NCBI RefSeq assembly: GCF_000238295.3
Contig: NZ_AHCD03000026.1
Coordinates: 62,001 to 126,000 of the forward strand
From: Pseudoalteromonas rubra
GTDB lineage: Bacteria > Pseudomonadota > Gammaproteobacteria > Enterobacterales > Alteromonadaceae
DNA: 64,000 nucleotides
Reading direction: 5' to 3'
Part shown: positions 55,065 to 64,000 of the stretch, piece by piece
Layout of the letters: each line of letters starts with the position of its first letter
Numbering within the stretch: the stretch's first letter is position 1
Program-made: the position numbers and the translations under genes
Notes under the pieces: model-generated
What the model was told of the DNA's origin: nothing
Database searches by the model: none
What the model saw: the letters and a program-made list of their open reading frames with translations, nothing else

Positions 55065-56435
55065 TTAAAACAAGGCTTCGAGCGCATCACTGAGGCTGGC
55101 AACGGCAACCACTTCCATTCCCTCAATGGCGTCCTTTGGTTTATTCGCGATAGGTACAATAGCACGTTTGAAGCCATGTTTCGCGGCTTCGCGCAGTCTT
55201 TCCTGGCCACTGGGTACCGGACGGATCTCTCCTCCCAGCCCGACTTCTCCAAACACCACCATCTGACGTTCCAATGCGTGATTTTTGAAACTCGACACCA
55301 AAGCAGCAATTAACGCCAAATCGGCGCTGGTTTCAGATACCTTGACGCCGCCGACGACATTTACAAAGACATCCTGATCGGCGACCTGCAATCCACCATG
55401 ACGGTGTAACACCGCAAGCAACATTGCCAGACGATTTTGCTCCAGACCGACAGTCACACGGCGAGGGTTGGCCAGCTGAGAGTAGTCGACCAGCGCCTGG
55501 ACCTCAACCAGCAGCGGCCGGGTGCCTTCCCAGATGACCATGACCAAGGAGCCAGGCGTTTGCTCCTCACCACGGTTGAGGAAAATAGCAGACGGATTAT
55601 TCACCTCTTTCAGGCCCAGGCCTGTCATAGCGAATACACCAAGCTCGTTGACCGCCCCAAAGCGGTTTTTATTGCCACGCAGCGTTCTGAAGCGGCTGTC
55701 ACTGCTGCCTTCCAGTAGAATAGAACAATCAATACAGTGTTCCAGCACCTTAGGCCCCGCCAGAGAACCATCTTTCGTCACGTGGCCTACCATAATAATG
55801 GCAACCTGGTTTTGCTTGGCGAATCGGGTCAGGTAAGCAGCGCTCTCGCGCACCTGAGACACGCTACCAGGCGCCGACTGAACATCACTCATGTGCATCA
55901 CCTGTATCGAGTCAATGACCATAATGGCAGGCTTTTCACGCAAGGCCAGCTGACAGATGCTTTCCACATTCGTTTCGGCCAATGTGCGCAATTTATTGGT
56001 TGGCAGACCCAGCCGCTTTGCACGCATCGCCACTTGCTGCAAAGATTCCTCACCCGTTACATATAAAGTCGGCATGGATTCGGCCAGCAAACACATAGTC
56101 TGCAACAGCAAAGTACTCTTACCAGCACCCGGTTCACCACCAATCAGGATGGCACTGCCCGGCACCACACCACCACCTAGAACGCGGTCGAACTCTTTGA
56201 ATCCAGTAGAAAATCTAGGTAACGACTCAAGGTTAACTTCATCCAGCGTCTGGACCTTCGCTTCGACGACACCAGCGTATCCGGCCATCGTTCCGCCACG
56301 CGGTGCCGCTTTCACTGATGGCACCCTGAACTCAGTAATTGTATTCCAGGCTTTACATTCAGAACATTGCCCTTGCCATCGAGCAAATTCCGCTCCACAA
56401 TCACTACAGACAAATGCGGTTTTCTTTTTTCCCAT
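55065..56435 (-). CDS. radA: DNA repair protein RadA
   Basis: A protein of 456 residues from ATG 56435 (MGKKKTAFVCSDC). It has an N-terminal zinc finger (CSDCGAEFARWQGQCSEC), a RecA-like ATPase (GGEPGAGKST), the RadA KNRFG motif and a C-terminal Lon-like domain (EVGLGGEIRPVPSGQERLREA). It drives branch migration in recombination. Upstream in-frame starts are outside the family N-terminus. Confidence 0.96.
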   Translation of the reverse strand: MGKKKTAFVCSDCGAEFARWQGQCSECKAWNTITEFRVPSVKAAPRGGTMAGYAGVVEAKVQTLDEVNLESLPRFSTGFKEFDRVLGGGVVPGSAILIGGEPGAGKSTLLLQTMCLLAESMPTLYVTGEESLQQVAMRAKRLGLPTNKLRTLAETNVESICQLALREKPAIMVIDSIQVMHMSDVQSAPGSVSQVRESAAYLTRFAKQNQVAIIMVGHVTKDGSLAGPKVLEHCIDCSILLEGSSDSRFRTLRGNKNRFGAVNELGVFAMTGLGLKEVNNPSAIFLNRGEEQTPGSLVMVIWEGTRPLLVEVQALVDYSQLANPRRVTVGLEQNRLAMLLAVLHRHGGLQVADQDVFVNVVGGVKVSETSADLALIAALVSSFKNHALERQMVVFGEVGLGGEIRPVPSGQERLREAAKHGFKRAIVPIANKPKDAIEGMEVVAVASLSDALEALF

Positions 56436-56571
56436 AAAAATCAAGGCATAGTTATTGCTTAAATTAAAACTCAATTAAGCTTAGTTCAACAGTAAGCGTT
56501 AATACTGACATAAATTTGGCAAAGGCTGAAACAATAACCGGGTAAGATCTGCTGATTTAAAATGTGTACCT

Positions 56572-59073
56572 ATGGCTGAAGATAAATTACAACAATACCA
56601 AGACTTAATAGATGAATTAAAGATTGATCTCGGCGATCCAAATTTTGACTTTATCTTCAAGCAAAAAACGGCGCAACTCAGTAAGCCTGACCAGTTCCTG
56701 CTGAAGATGGAAATGACCCGGCTATCTCAGCCCGTAGCACGCTTTATTGACTTGCGTGGCCAAGTGTCCGGGCAGGTAAAACCCTATGAGCATGACGGGA
56801 AGCAACATTTTATGGACGATGTTGCAATCCGGGTATTTGAGCAAGAAGTCGCACGTTACGGCGGGTATACCTTAGCCGTTTACGAAGCGGTTATGAACAC
56901 CGACAATAACTTTAAGGTCATGCAAAAGCAGGCGGCCCAGCAGCAAGAGGAAGATACGCCCGGGCTGGACCTCTCTCAGTCAACTCAGTACATCCGCTTT
57001 GCTTCATACGAGAGTCGTATAGAAGAGCGGATGAATTACTCCATCAAGATCACGGTCGAGTTTGGCAATCAGCGTATCGCCAATGCCAGTACCTCAGATA
57101 TTTCCCTCAGTGGCGCGAAAATAAAGCTGGCACCAAACTACCATTTACACAAGGGCGATTTAGTATCGCTGCGACTGGTCGGTCTTGAGCAGGATTTTGA
57201 ACTGGGCCTGAAAAGTGGGATCCAGTACGAAGTGGTCGCCGTTGATCCGGTCTCCAGTGAGTATAATCACGTTCGCCTCAAGCGCACTTTTGTAGAAAAT
57301 AACAGTGGGTTTGATGACTTTCTACAAAGTTTTATCCACGGCAATAAACGTCGCTACAAGATCAACCTGGATAACACCATGGATGCCGTCGTGTGTAAGG
57401 GGTATGAGCAATACTATCTGCCCCGCGTTAATTCACTGTTTGTGTTTTTTAGCCAGGCTAAAACCATGCTCTACCCGAGCCTGGTACTCACAAATGAAAA
57501 CAACGCACACATCAACTATTACTTTGAAGATGAGAGAAAAACATCTTCGCTTTACAGTGTGTTTAATCAGCAGCGTCTTGATATGCTGTTGCTACGCCCT
57601 GAGCCGGTGAAAGAAGCCTATTGTTACACATTCACCCATGGCAAGAATGGCAAAATTTATTTCTACTCAGCTTTTGACTGGGAGCTTAAAAAGTCCGCTG
57701 AATTACGTGATCTGTTTATGGGCTTTGGCAGTCAGAAAGACAGCTGGCGGATCTTTAAAGTCCAGCTGATGCCCAGTCACCATGAAGACGCCTTTATACC
57801 GCTTTCTTTGCCCTCCAGCGCTGGCAAGAATGTTGAGAAGCTCAACAAACGCCCAACACCACGCGTACAGGGGCTGATTGAAAACGTGAAATACCTGATG
57901 ACCCTCAGCGATATTACCACTGAGCAGCAAACGGCGTATTACCAGGCGCTGGACTATCCAAAAGAGCAGGTTAATCTCATCAAGCAGTTTGGCCATGGCA
58001 AAGCCAAAGTACCTCCCCCTCTGGAAGTCGTCGCACTTGAGTATATCAACCTGCGCTCACACAAACGCTATCTGTATAAGACCGCAGCGACGGTGATCCA
58101 AGAGGATGGCCAGGCGCTGCATGGTCATACCCGGGATTTTTCGGTTATGGGTCTGCAAGTCGCACTTGAAGAACCAGCGACACTGCAAAAAGGGGATATT
58201 GTGCATCTCGACCTGCCCGAGCTGCAAAAAATCACCAAGCAACACAATCTGACCAAACTCAGATATGAGGTCATGGCCGTCAACAAAGCAAAAACCATCA
58301 TCAATCTGAAGGTCAATATTCTCAGCAACGTCCAGCATACTGCCATCACTTTTTTTAAGGTCCTGATTGAGAGCAATAAGAATAAGCTTCAGCCATGTGA
58401 AGAAGCCCCCAGGATCCCCGGTTTATCGCATGCACTACGCAACATGGTTACTAAAAGCATTTGCCAGTTTCCTTTGTATCTGCACAAGTCTGCGGCCCAT
58501 TTTAGAATTGGCGCCGTTGCTCAGGGACTCTACCCGACTGCGCTACACAAAGTGTTACTCAGTCAGGTGTACCACCATAATCATCAGGAGTATGTCCAGA
58601 GTGAAGGGTTATTACCGAGCGAGTTTATTGGAGACTATCTGAGTGAGCGCTTACGCAAGCAATCACGCCAGGATAAACCCCTACAATATACGGTGTTCCT
58701 GCGTTTTGACCCTCAAGCCACGGACCTGAAAGAAGCGCTGAAAAGCCAATGTGTCGCGGCTGGTGAGTCTCTGGATCCGCTGTTTTTATTCATCAAACGA
58801 GCGCTTAAAAAAGAGTTACTGTTTGTATTTCATCTGTATATCTCCAAGACAGGCCGCCCTGATATGGATTACCTGGCCAACGAGCTGAGATATGTCAGCC
58901 ATTATGCCATTCACAAAGCCAAAGGCCTGGAAGAAGCACTGTGGAATGTGGCCGGGGTATGCGATCTGATAGATGTGACAGACCAGCTCCTGTCTACGCT
59001 GGATGTTCAGCCAAATCAGCTGGCGGCAATGACCGAGCGTAAACACACCTGGTTAACTGCTCAGCCAGGATAA
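56572..59073 (+). CDS. Large protein with two PilZ domains
   Basis: This 833-residue cytoplasmic protein has two complete PilZ c-di-GMP motifs. The first has RIEER then DISLSGAKI (about residues 150-220); the second has RSHKR then DFSVMGLQV (about 490-570). Both keep the RxxxR and D/NxSxxG ligands. A third, weaker NKRRYKINL segment lies between them. The N-terminal 130 residues and C-terminal 250 residues match nothing I know. It probably binds two c-di-GMP dimers and acts on motility or surface functions; partners are unknown. It is monocistronic. Confidence 0.85.
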   Translation: MAEDKLQQYQDLIDELKIDLGDPNFDFIFKQKTAQLSKPDQFLLKMEMTRLSQPVARFIDLRGQVSGQVKPYEHDGKQHFMDDVAIRVFEQEVARYGGYTLAVYEAVMNTDNNFKVMQKQAAQQQEEDTPGLDLSQSTQYIRFASYESRIEERMNYSIKITVEFGNQRIANASTSDISLSGAKIKLAPNYHLHKGDLVSLRLVGLEQDFELGLKSGIQYEVVAVDPVSSEYNHVRLKRTFVENNSGFDDFLQSFIHGNKRRYKINLDNTMDAVVCKGYEQYYLPRVNSLFVFFSQAKTMLYPSLVLTNENNAHINYYFEDERKTSSLYSVFNQQRLDMLLLRPEPVKEAYCYTFTHGKNGKIYFYSAFDWELKKSAELRDLFMGFGSQKDSWRIFKVQLMPSHHEDAFIPLSLPSSAGKNVEKLNKRPTPRVQGLIENVKYLMTLSDITTEQQTAYYQALDYPKEQVNLIKQFGHGKAKVPPPLEVVALEYINLRSHKRYLYKTAATVIQEDGQALHGHTRDFSVMGLQVALEEPATLQKGDIVHLDLPELQKITKQHNLTKLRYEVMAVNKAKTIINLKVNILSNVQHTAITFFKVLIESNKNKLQPCEEAPRIPGLSHALRNMVTKSICQFPLYLHKSAAHFRIGAVAQGLYPTALHKVLLSQVYHHNHQEYVQSEGLLPSEFIGDYLSERLRKQSRQDKPLQYTVFLRFDPQATDLKEALKSQCVAAGESLDPLFLFIKRALKKELLFVFHLYISKTGRPDMDYLANELRYVSHYAIHKAKGLEEALWNVAGVCDLIDVTDQLLSTLDVQPNQLAAMTERKHTWLTAQPG

Positions 59074-59080
59074 ACGTGTC

Positions 59081-59102
59081 CCCGACAGCGTTAACTGTCG
59101 GG
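59081..59102. terminator. Bidirectional hairpin between PilZ gene and ampE
   Basis: CCCGACAG / CTGTCGGG with a 6-base loop lies in the convergent gap. Confidence 0.75.
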
Positions 59103-59113
59103 TCGGTTCGCTG

Positions 59114-59998
59114 TTAACTCAGACCACCAAACAAAGTCAGTAGTGCTGTCAGGACCAAAAAGAACAGGATATTACGTTTAACCAGGCGCATCATGCAGGT
59201 CGCCTCATAAGTACAACCAAAAAATTGCTGCTCTATTTGTTCAGCAGCCAGTGCAATATCACTCACCACACGTCTGTTGGGGGTGTCAAAATCCAATAAG
59301 TACTTGAGCCAACAGCCAGTGCCTTTGGTAAAATTACCGATGATCAAGTAACCAAAGCTGGCAACCCTGGCTGGCAGCCAATCAAGCCAGAATAGCAACC
59401 TAGAAAAGCGCTGTGTTTGCTCCCCCAATGTTCTGCGCAACAACGCAACCTGCTCAGGCAGGTCATCTTCCTGACGTCCTGTGAGTGTTGTAACCAGGTA
59501 TCGCACCGTTGCATACAGCACCGCACCCGGAGCACCCAGTACGACAAACCAGAACATCACTGCGCAATAATGCTGAAAATTAATCCACACCAGCGTTTGC
59601 CCGAAAGTTTCACCATTTCGCTCTGACTCAGTCCGCTCCTGTCCCATTTGTAATGCATATAGTGTCACCGCTTCGGAATCCCCTCGCGTCAATGCGTTAA
59701 GATAACCTTTGTACAAACGACGGTAACGCCCACAGCCAAAACATACCAGTAAGATCAGTACATTCATTACCAGCTGGAAGATAATAAAGTCAGAAAGGTG
59801 GAACACCATGGCAATCAGCACCGTGGGCAGAATCAGCCAGATCATCACACCAAGATCAGAGCCGAAAATCCCCTTTTCACGAAGCTGATGTTTGCTCCAC
59901 GTCAGGTACTTGCCCAAATAGAAGTCAATCTGCCAATGTTCTGAGCGGGCACCAAGGCGCTCAATAACTAAAGCAATTATGATAGAAATTAACATCAT
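59114..59998 (-). CDS. ampE: AmpE family membrane protein
   Basis: This 294-residue inner-membrane protein begins MMLISIIIALVIERLGAR. It has helices at about 45-85, 140-175 and 268-290, plus the family sequence NFQHYCAVMFWFVVLGAPGAVLY. AmpE lies with ampD and is described as a possible transducer in beta-lactamase regulation; its mechanism is unclear. It starts 11 bases after the ampD stop, forming the ampDE operon. Confidence 0.92.
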   Translation of the reverse strand: MMLISIIIALVIERLGARSEHWQIDFYLGKYLTWSKHQLREKGIFGSDLGVMIWLILPTVLIAMVFHLSDFIIFQLVMNVLILLVCFGCGRYRRLYKGYLNALTRGDSEAVTLYALQMGQERTESERNGETFGQTLVWINFQHYCAVMFWFVVLGAPGAVLYATVRYLVTTLTGRQEDDLPEQVALLRRTLGEQTQRFSRLLFWLDWLPARVASFGYLIIGNFTKGTGCWLKYLLDFDTPNRRVVSDIALAAEQIEQQFFGCTYEATCMMRLVKRNILFFLVLTALLTLFGGLS

Positions 59999-60009
59999 GT
60001 CCGTTACTC

Positions 60010-60546
60010 TTATCTTATCAATGCAAAATATTTGTCCCAGTCGAACGCTACGCCTGGATCGTGTTTACGACCAGGTGCAATATCACTGTGTCCGACAATA
60101 CGCTCCCTGGTCAGCTGAGGGAGCTGCTGCTGTAACCATATCGTGAGCTGAGCCAAAGCCTGATATTGTGCCTCAGTGTACGACGTCGTATCAGTCCCCT
60201 CCAGCTCCACACCGATACTGAAATCATTGCAGTTATCTCGTCCTGCAAACTCAGATACCCCAGCATGCCAGGCACGTTTATCAAACGGCACATACTGAAT
60301 GACCACTCCGTCCCGACGGATCAGGCAATGGGCCGATACCCTCACCCCTTGCAGGGAGTCAAAACTGGGATGAGCCTGACAATCCAGCGTGCCCATAAAC
60401 AGATCATCTATATAGGTGCCACCGTACTGCCCCGCCGGCAAGGATATACAATGCACCACCAGTAATGAGGGAGCACACCCTGCCGGGCGTTCGTTATAAT
60501 GGGGCGAGTGCCGTTGATGTGCACCGGGCAGCCAATTTACCTTCAT
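60010..60546 (-). CDS. ampD: 1,6-anhydro-N-acetylmuramyl-L-alanine amidase AmpD
   Basis: A protein of 178 residues from ATG 60546 (MKVNWLPGA). Zinc-amidase motifs are LLVVHCISLP (His), AWHAG, FSIGVELEGTD and GHSDIAPGRKHDPG (ligand His and Asp). It splits anhydro-muropeptides in the cytoplasm, releasing the peptide that Mpl (11675-13024) re-attaches. It is divergent from nadC, the standard ampDE/nadC layout. Confidence 0.96.
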   Translation of the reverse strand: MKVNWLPGAHQRHSPHYNERPAGCAPSLLVVHCISLPAGQYGGTYIDDLFMGTLDCQAHPSFDSLQGVRVSAHCLIRRDGVVIQYVPFDKRAWHAGVSEFAGRDNCNDFSIGVELEGTDTTSYTEAQYQALAQLTIWLQQQLPQLTRERIVGHSDIAPGRKHDPGVAFDWDKYFALIR

Positions 60547-60735
60547 AAATAGAATCACTTAGCCACTTTGTCATGCTATTACCTTAGCAAGTTTGCCATA
60601 CTTTCACTATGTTATTTTGACACCGGGGACAGACCATCGCAAAGTATGCCCTTGAGACCAGCTATAAACGACATTGTCATTAACTGGCGTAACGCAGTAG
60701 AATTAGGTTATTGAATAGCAAAGCCAAGATAGTCC

Positions 60736-61575
60736 ATGTTAAACGAACAGATCCCCCAGCTGGTTAAGCTGGCACTTGATGAAGACCTGAATAACCAAAG
60801 CGCCGCCGATGGTGATATTACCGCAGCCCTGATCCCCGCCTCTCAACAAGCTAAAGCCTATGTCATCACACGCGAAGCATGCGTATTTTGCGGCAAAGAC
60901 TTGATCCTTGAGGTATTCAGGCAAGTGGACCCCACAGTTGAAGTCAATGTGCTGGTCAGCGATGGTGAGACCTTGCAGCCCAATCAGCGCATTTTTGAAG
61001 CAACAGGCAGTGCACGTGCGATCCTCACAGCGGAGCGCACCGCACTCAACTTTGTACAAACCCTGTCGGGGACGGCCACAGCCACAGCGCATTCTGTTGC
61101 GGCACTCGCAGATACCAACACGCAATTGCTGGATACGCGAAAAACCATCCCGGGCCTGCGCGCATTGCAGAAATATGCTGTGACTTGTGGTGGGGGCAAA
61201 AACCACCGCATCGGCTTGTTTGATGCTTTCCTGATCAAAGAGAATCATATTGCGGCCTGTGGTGGAATTGCCAAAGCGGTTGCGCAAGCCAGACAAAACC
61301 ACCCGGATAAGCCCGTTGAGGTCGAAGTAGAAAGCCTTGATGAGCTGCAACAGGCACTTGATGCGGGCGCTGATATCATTATGCTCGACAACTTTACCGT
61401 TGAGGACATTCAAATTGCCGTTAAACAAACTGCCGGTAGAGCTAAGCTGGAGGTCTCGGGTAATATGACCCTAGATAAACTGGCGACGTATGCGCAGGCT
61501 GGTGTGGATTACATTTCAAGTGGTGCATTGACGAAACACCTGCAGAGTATAGACTTATCTATGCGCTTCGAGTAA
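60736..61575 (+). CDS. nadC: Nicotinate-nucleotide pyrophosphorylase (carboxylating)
   Basis: This 279-residue enzyme has the QPRTase motifs TAERTALNFVQTLSGTAT, DTRKTIPGLRALQKYAVTCGGG, KENHIAACGG and VEVEVESLDELQ. It converts quinolinate and PRPP to nicotinate mononucleotide in NAD synthesis. The pilus genes follow on the same strand after a 398-base gap. Confidence 0.97.
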   Translation: MLNEQIPQLVKLALDEDLNNQSAADGDITAALIPASQQAKAYVITREACVFCGKDLILEVFRQVDPTVEVNVLVSDGETLQPNQRIFEATGSARAILTAERTALNFVQTLSGTATATAHSVAALADTNTQLLDTRKTIPGLRALQKYAVTCGGGKNHRIGLFDAFLIKENHIAACGGIAKAVAQARQNHPDKPVEVEVESLDELQQALDAGADIIMLDNFTVEDIQIAVKQTAGRAKLEVSGNMTLDKLATYAQAGVDYISSGALTKHLQSIDLSMRFE

Positions 61576-61973
61576 CAGGTGTAACGGCTTTGTAAGAAAA
61601 TACAAAGCCCGTTCGTTGACAAGAATGAGAAAACTCTTTTTAATACGAACAAAGAATTAGCAGCTCAGTAATTCTTGCACTCGAACCCAAGCCAGTTCTT
61701 TGTGTTAACAGAGCGAGTAAGATATATGGCAACAAAGTTCGATAGTTGCCAGACGGTTAAAAACTCAAAACTGTCATAGTAATGTTGTATACTGATGAGC
61801 GGCACTAGTCATGATGACTTAGGATAAAGCGATGATCCTCAGCTTTGATTTACAACAAACTTATTATAGGAATAAAGGCCTATACTTGGTCCGATTCTGA
61901 GAGCAAAAATTTAATAAACCCCTGGTGTGAGTGGTTGCTGGCATCGGGTCTAATATCCTTTAGGAGACACATC
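61576..61973. other. nadC-pilA intergenic region
   Basis: About 400 bases hold the nadC terminator and the pilA promoter. TATACT hexamers at 61788-61793 and 61881-61886 could be -10 boxes but lack good -35 partners. A sigma-54-like TGG...TTGC at 61923-61938 has a spacing one base too long. No RNA gene is visible. Confidence 0.5.
61586..61609 (+). terminator. Hairpin after nadC
   Basis: GGCTTTGTA / TACAAAGCC with an AGAAAA loop, 10 bases after the nadC stop; no strong T-run. Confidence 0.6.
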
Positions 61974-62435
61974 ATGACGCAAAGACAACAGGGTGGTTTT
62001 ACCCTTATTGAATTAATGATTGTAATCGCAATCATTGGTATTCTTGCTGCCGTTGCCCTGCCGGCATACCAAGACTACATCAACCGTGCCAAAGCCTCTG
62101 AGCTGATGGCTGCTTCAACCATGCCAAAAGCGTGTGTGACAGAAATTTCACAGGTTGGTGGCGCGCCCGCAAACTGTGCTTCTGCCACCACTGGCGAGGA
62201 AACTGAAATGGTCGCCTCAGTTGTAGTTGGTGCTACAGGTGCCATCACAATCACAGGCCAATCAGACATGGACGGCGTTGTCGTAGTTGTAACTCCGTTT
62301 AACGGCGACACTGCGGCGTCTGCGGCGAACTTCACGGCTGGTTTCACTATCTCTGAGTGGAGATGTACAGCGACGGTAGACGATGCGTCCAAGACAGCCT
62401 GGTTGCCAGCAACCTGCACAGTATCTACTACTTAA
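61974..62435 (+). CDS. pilA: Type IV pilin major subunit (PilA)
   Basis: A 153-residue prepilin from ATG 61974, with TAGGAGA upstream. Its short leader MTQRQQGG is cut before Phe, followed by the pilin helix FTLIELMIVIAIIGILAAVA and Glu5. Four cysteines (CVTE, NCAS, WRCT, ATCT) could form two disulfides. It forms the pilus fibre. A hairpin between pilA and pilC probably limits read-through, so pilin is made in excess. Confidence 0.93.
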   Translation: MTQRQQGGFTLIELMIVIAIIGILAAVALPAYQDYINRAKASELMAASTMPKACVTEISQVGGAPANCASATTGEETEMVASVVVGATGAITITGQSDMDGVVVVVTPFNGDTAASAANFTAGFTISEWRCTATVDDASKTAWLPATCTVSTT

Positions 62436-62452
62436 TCTGATAACAATGAATA

Positions 62453-62479
62453 AGAGGGAGCTCAGCTCCCTCTTTGCTT
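62453..62479 (+). terminator. Attenuating hairpin between pilA and pilC
   Basis: AGAGGGAGCT / AGCTCCCTCT, almost loopless, followed by TTGCTTTT, 17 bases after the pilA stop and just before pilC. Confidence 0.75.
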
Positions 62480-62488
62480 TTAGACTCT

Positions 62489-63721
62489 ATGAATCAACCC
62501 GACAAAAACTCTGCCAAAGTCGATACCTTTATCTGGGTAGGCGTCAGCGCCCGTGGTAAACGTTTGCAAGGCGAACTCACTGGCACCAGTGTGGCCCTGG
62601 TCAAAGCACAATTGCGCAAGCAGGGGATCACCCCCTCTAAAGTAAAGCGCAAACCGAAACCTTTGTTCGGGTTCAGTAGCACACAAAAAATCACCCCCAA
62701 AGACATAGCCGTTGTGACCCGGCAAATTGCCACTATGCTGACCGCAGGTGTTGCCCTGGTACAGGCTTTGGATATGATAGCCTCGGGTGCCAAAAACAAA
62801 AGCCTCAGTAAGCTCATCACGCACATTGCCGATGAAGTAAAAGCAGGCCAGCCGCTGGCCAAATCTCTGCGTAGTCACCCCAGATATTTTGACGAATTAT
62901 ATTGCGACCTGGTTGAGTCGGGTGAGCAGTCAGGTGCGCTGGATCGCATCTTTGACCGGGTAGCCCTGTATAAAGAAAAAGCAGAGGCACTAAAGTCGAA
63001 AATTAAAAAAGCGATGTTTTACCCGATAGCTGTACTATCAGTCGCCCTGATCGTGACTTCCATCTTATTGATTTTTGTGGTCCCACAATTTGAAGAGATT
63101 TTCACCGGATTTGGCGCTGAATTACCAGGTTTTACACTGATGGTGCTGGGTATTTCTGAGTTTATGCAGGAGTACTGGTGGCTATTCCTTATTGGCATGG
63201 GCGGTGCGGGCTATGCCTACAAAGAGGCCCTGCAACGCAGTCCCGCTGTTCGCCATTTTAACGACCGTATGGTACTGCGGATCCCGGCAATTGGCGAAAT
63301 CCTGAAAAAAGCAGCCGTTGCCCGTTATGCCAGAACCCTGTCTACCACCTTTGCGGCAGGCGTACCCTTAGTCAATGCGCTGGATTCCGCCGCAGGTGCT
63401 TCCGGCAATATCATCTACAAAAATGCGATTTTGGATATTAAGGGCGAGGTCAGTTCAGGTAACCAAATGAACTGGGCAATGCGCAATGCCAGAATTTTTC
63501 CCGATATGGTAGTGCAAATGGTTTCCATTGGTGAAGAGTCCGGTGCATTAGACAGTATGCTGGCCAAAGTCGCCAGTATTTATGAGCAGGAAGTGGATGA
63601 CGCAGTCGATGGACTGTCCTCATTACTTGAACCTATGATCATGGTGATCCTGGGCGTGCTGGTTGGCGGCTTGATTATCGCCATGTATTTACCTATATTC
63701 CAGCTCGGCACCGTCATTTAA
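62489..63721 (+). CDS. pilC: Type IV pilus inner membrane platform protein PilC
   Basis: A protein of about 410 residues from ATG 62489. It has two GspF/PilC domains (KDIAVVTRQIATMLTAGVALV; VARYARTLSTTFAAGVPLV) and three membrane helices, the last being MIMVILGVLVGGLIIAMYLPIF. It couples the assembly ATPases to the pilus. The family's ATPase gene, pilB, usually lies between pilA and pilC but is absent here. Confidence 0.95.
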   Translation: MNQPDKNSAKVDTFIWVGVSARGKRLQGELTGTSVALVKAQLRKQGITPSKVKRKPKPLFGFSSTQKITPKDIAVVTRQIATMLTAGVALVQALDMIASGAKNKSLSKLITHIADEVKAGQPLAKSLRSHPRYFDELYCDLVESGEQSGALDRIFDRVALYKEKAEALKSKIKKAMFYPIAVLSVALIVTSILLIFVVPQFEEIFTGFGAELPGFTLMVLGISEFMQEYWWLFLIGMGGAGYAYKEALQRSPAVRHFNDRMVLRIPAIGEILKKAAVARYARTLSTTFAAGVPLVNALDSAAGASGNIIYKNAILDIKGEVSSGNQMNWAMRNARIFPDMVVQMVSIGEESGALDSMLAKVASIYEQEVDDAVDGLSSLLEPMIMVILGVLVGGLIIAMYLPIFQLGTVI

Positions 63722-63743
63722 CACAATAACAAAGACATTATTT

Positions 63744-64000
63744 ATGCAAGAAGTTTGGCACCTTATGGAGCAGCAAACCTGGTTTTGGTTGCTGACTGTC
63801 GCACTGACCAGTTTGTGTATCGGCAGCTTTTTAAACGTTGTCATTTATCGCTTACCCGTTATGATGCAACGCAACTGGCAAGCCGAATGCCGGATCATTC
63901 TGGAGCAGGCACCACAGCAAGCTGAGCCTGCCACTTTCAATCTGGTGACTCCCGGCTCTACCTGCCCTAAATGTAATACTAAGATAAAAATTCATCATAA
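63744..64000 (+). CDS. pilD: Prepilin peptidase PilD (3' truncated by window)
   Basis: The first 85 codons are present. They encode MQEVWHLMEQQ, a first membrane helix with SLCIGSFLNVVIYRLPVMM (the family motif GSFLNVVIYRLP) and the first CxxC of the zinc-binding loop (CPKC). The enzyme cleaves prepilin leaders such as that of the upstream pilA and N-methylates the new N-terminus. It follows pilC by 22 bases. Confidence 0.93.
   Translation, partial: MQEVWHLMEQQTWFWLLTVALTSLCIGSFLNVVIYRLPVMMQRNWQAECRIILEQAPQQAEPATFNLVTPGSTCPKCNTKIKIHH

Noticed and set aside
61923..61938. Sigma-54 promoter for pilA
   Set aside because: TGG and TTGC are present but the spacing is one base too long and the CAC part is missing.
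1..64000. tRNA, rRNA, CRISPR arrays
   Set aside because: I scanned the gaps for TTCGA-type tRNA arms and regular repeats and found none that fold into a convincing gene or array.

Overview
The window looks like chromosome from a marine gammaproteobacterium of the Alteromonadales, most probably Pseudoalteromonas. This rests on protein sequences and gene order (spoT region, rplU-rpmA-obgE, ampD/ampE opposite nadC and the pil genes, arcA beside arcB), not on a database search. Coding density is high, most genes are housekeeping genes, and I see no rRNA, tRNA or CRISPR array and no complete insertion sequence.

Layout. 1-7.3 kb is a signalling block: the 3' part of a transporter-like hybrid kinase, a GAF-GGDEF diguanylate cyclase, an aspartate/glutamate-type decarboxylase (panP) and a degenerate GGDEF/EAL protein. 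7.3-15.7 kb holds a TrmB-like methyltransferase, an unknown secreted protein, an ABC-2 exporter, ubiX, mpl, pyrE, rph and yicC. 15.8-21.5 kb is the accessory stretch: a HEAT-repeat protein, an orphan lipoprotein, decayed gene pieces among short direct repeats, a small operon, and a MerR-methyltransferase fusion. That operon consists of an XRE regulator with an in-frame amber codon, a multi-pass membrane protein and a 40-residue peptide with a double-glycine leader. 21.5-31.8 kb carries gmk, rpoZ, spoT, ridA, a FapA-family gene, asnA/asnC, trmH and recG. 31.8-42.1 kb carries gloA, an RHH protein, a catalytically dead recombinase-like protein, galU, a DUF3718 protein, folA, obgE, rpmA, rplU, ispB, yggX, mutY, trmB and rsmC. 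42.3-47.6 kb is a second signalling block: a histidine kinase overlapping a YfiR-family gene, then convergent arcA and arcB. 47.8-64 kb carries folE2, mtnN, a CobD/CbiB-like gene, tyrS, an M23 peptidase, radA, a two-PilZ protein, ampE/ampD, nadC, and pilA-pilC-pilD without pilB.

How it fits together. Several genes bear on c-di-GMP and surface life (diguanylate cyclase, degenerate GGDEF/EAL protein, YfiR, PilZ protein, type IV pilus). Peptidoglycan synthesis and recycling are represented by mpl, ampD, ampE and the M23 peptidase. Redox control is represented by ArcA/ArcB.

The best candidate for something undescribed is the 18.3-20.0 kb region. The peptide gene has a strong ribosome binding site, a leader matching the double-glycine rule at -1, -2, -4, -7 and -12, and its own terminator. 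No C39-peptidase exporter or modifying enzyme is visible nearby, so its partners must lie elsewhere or be unrecognised.
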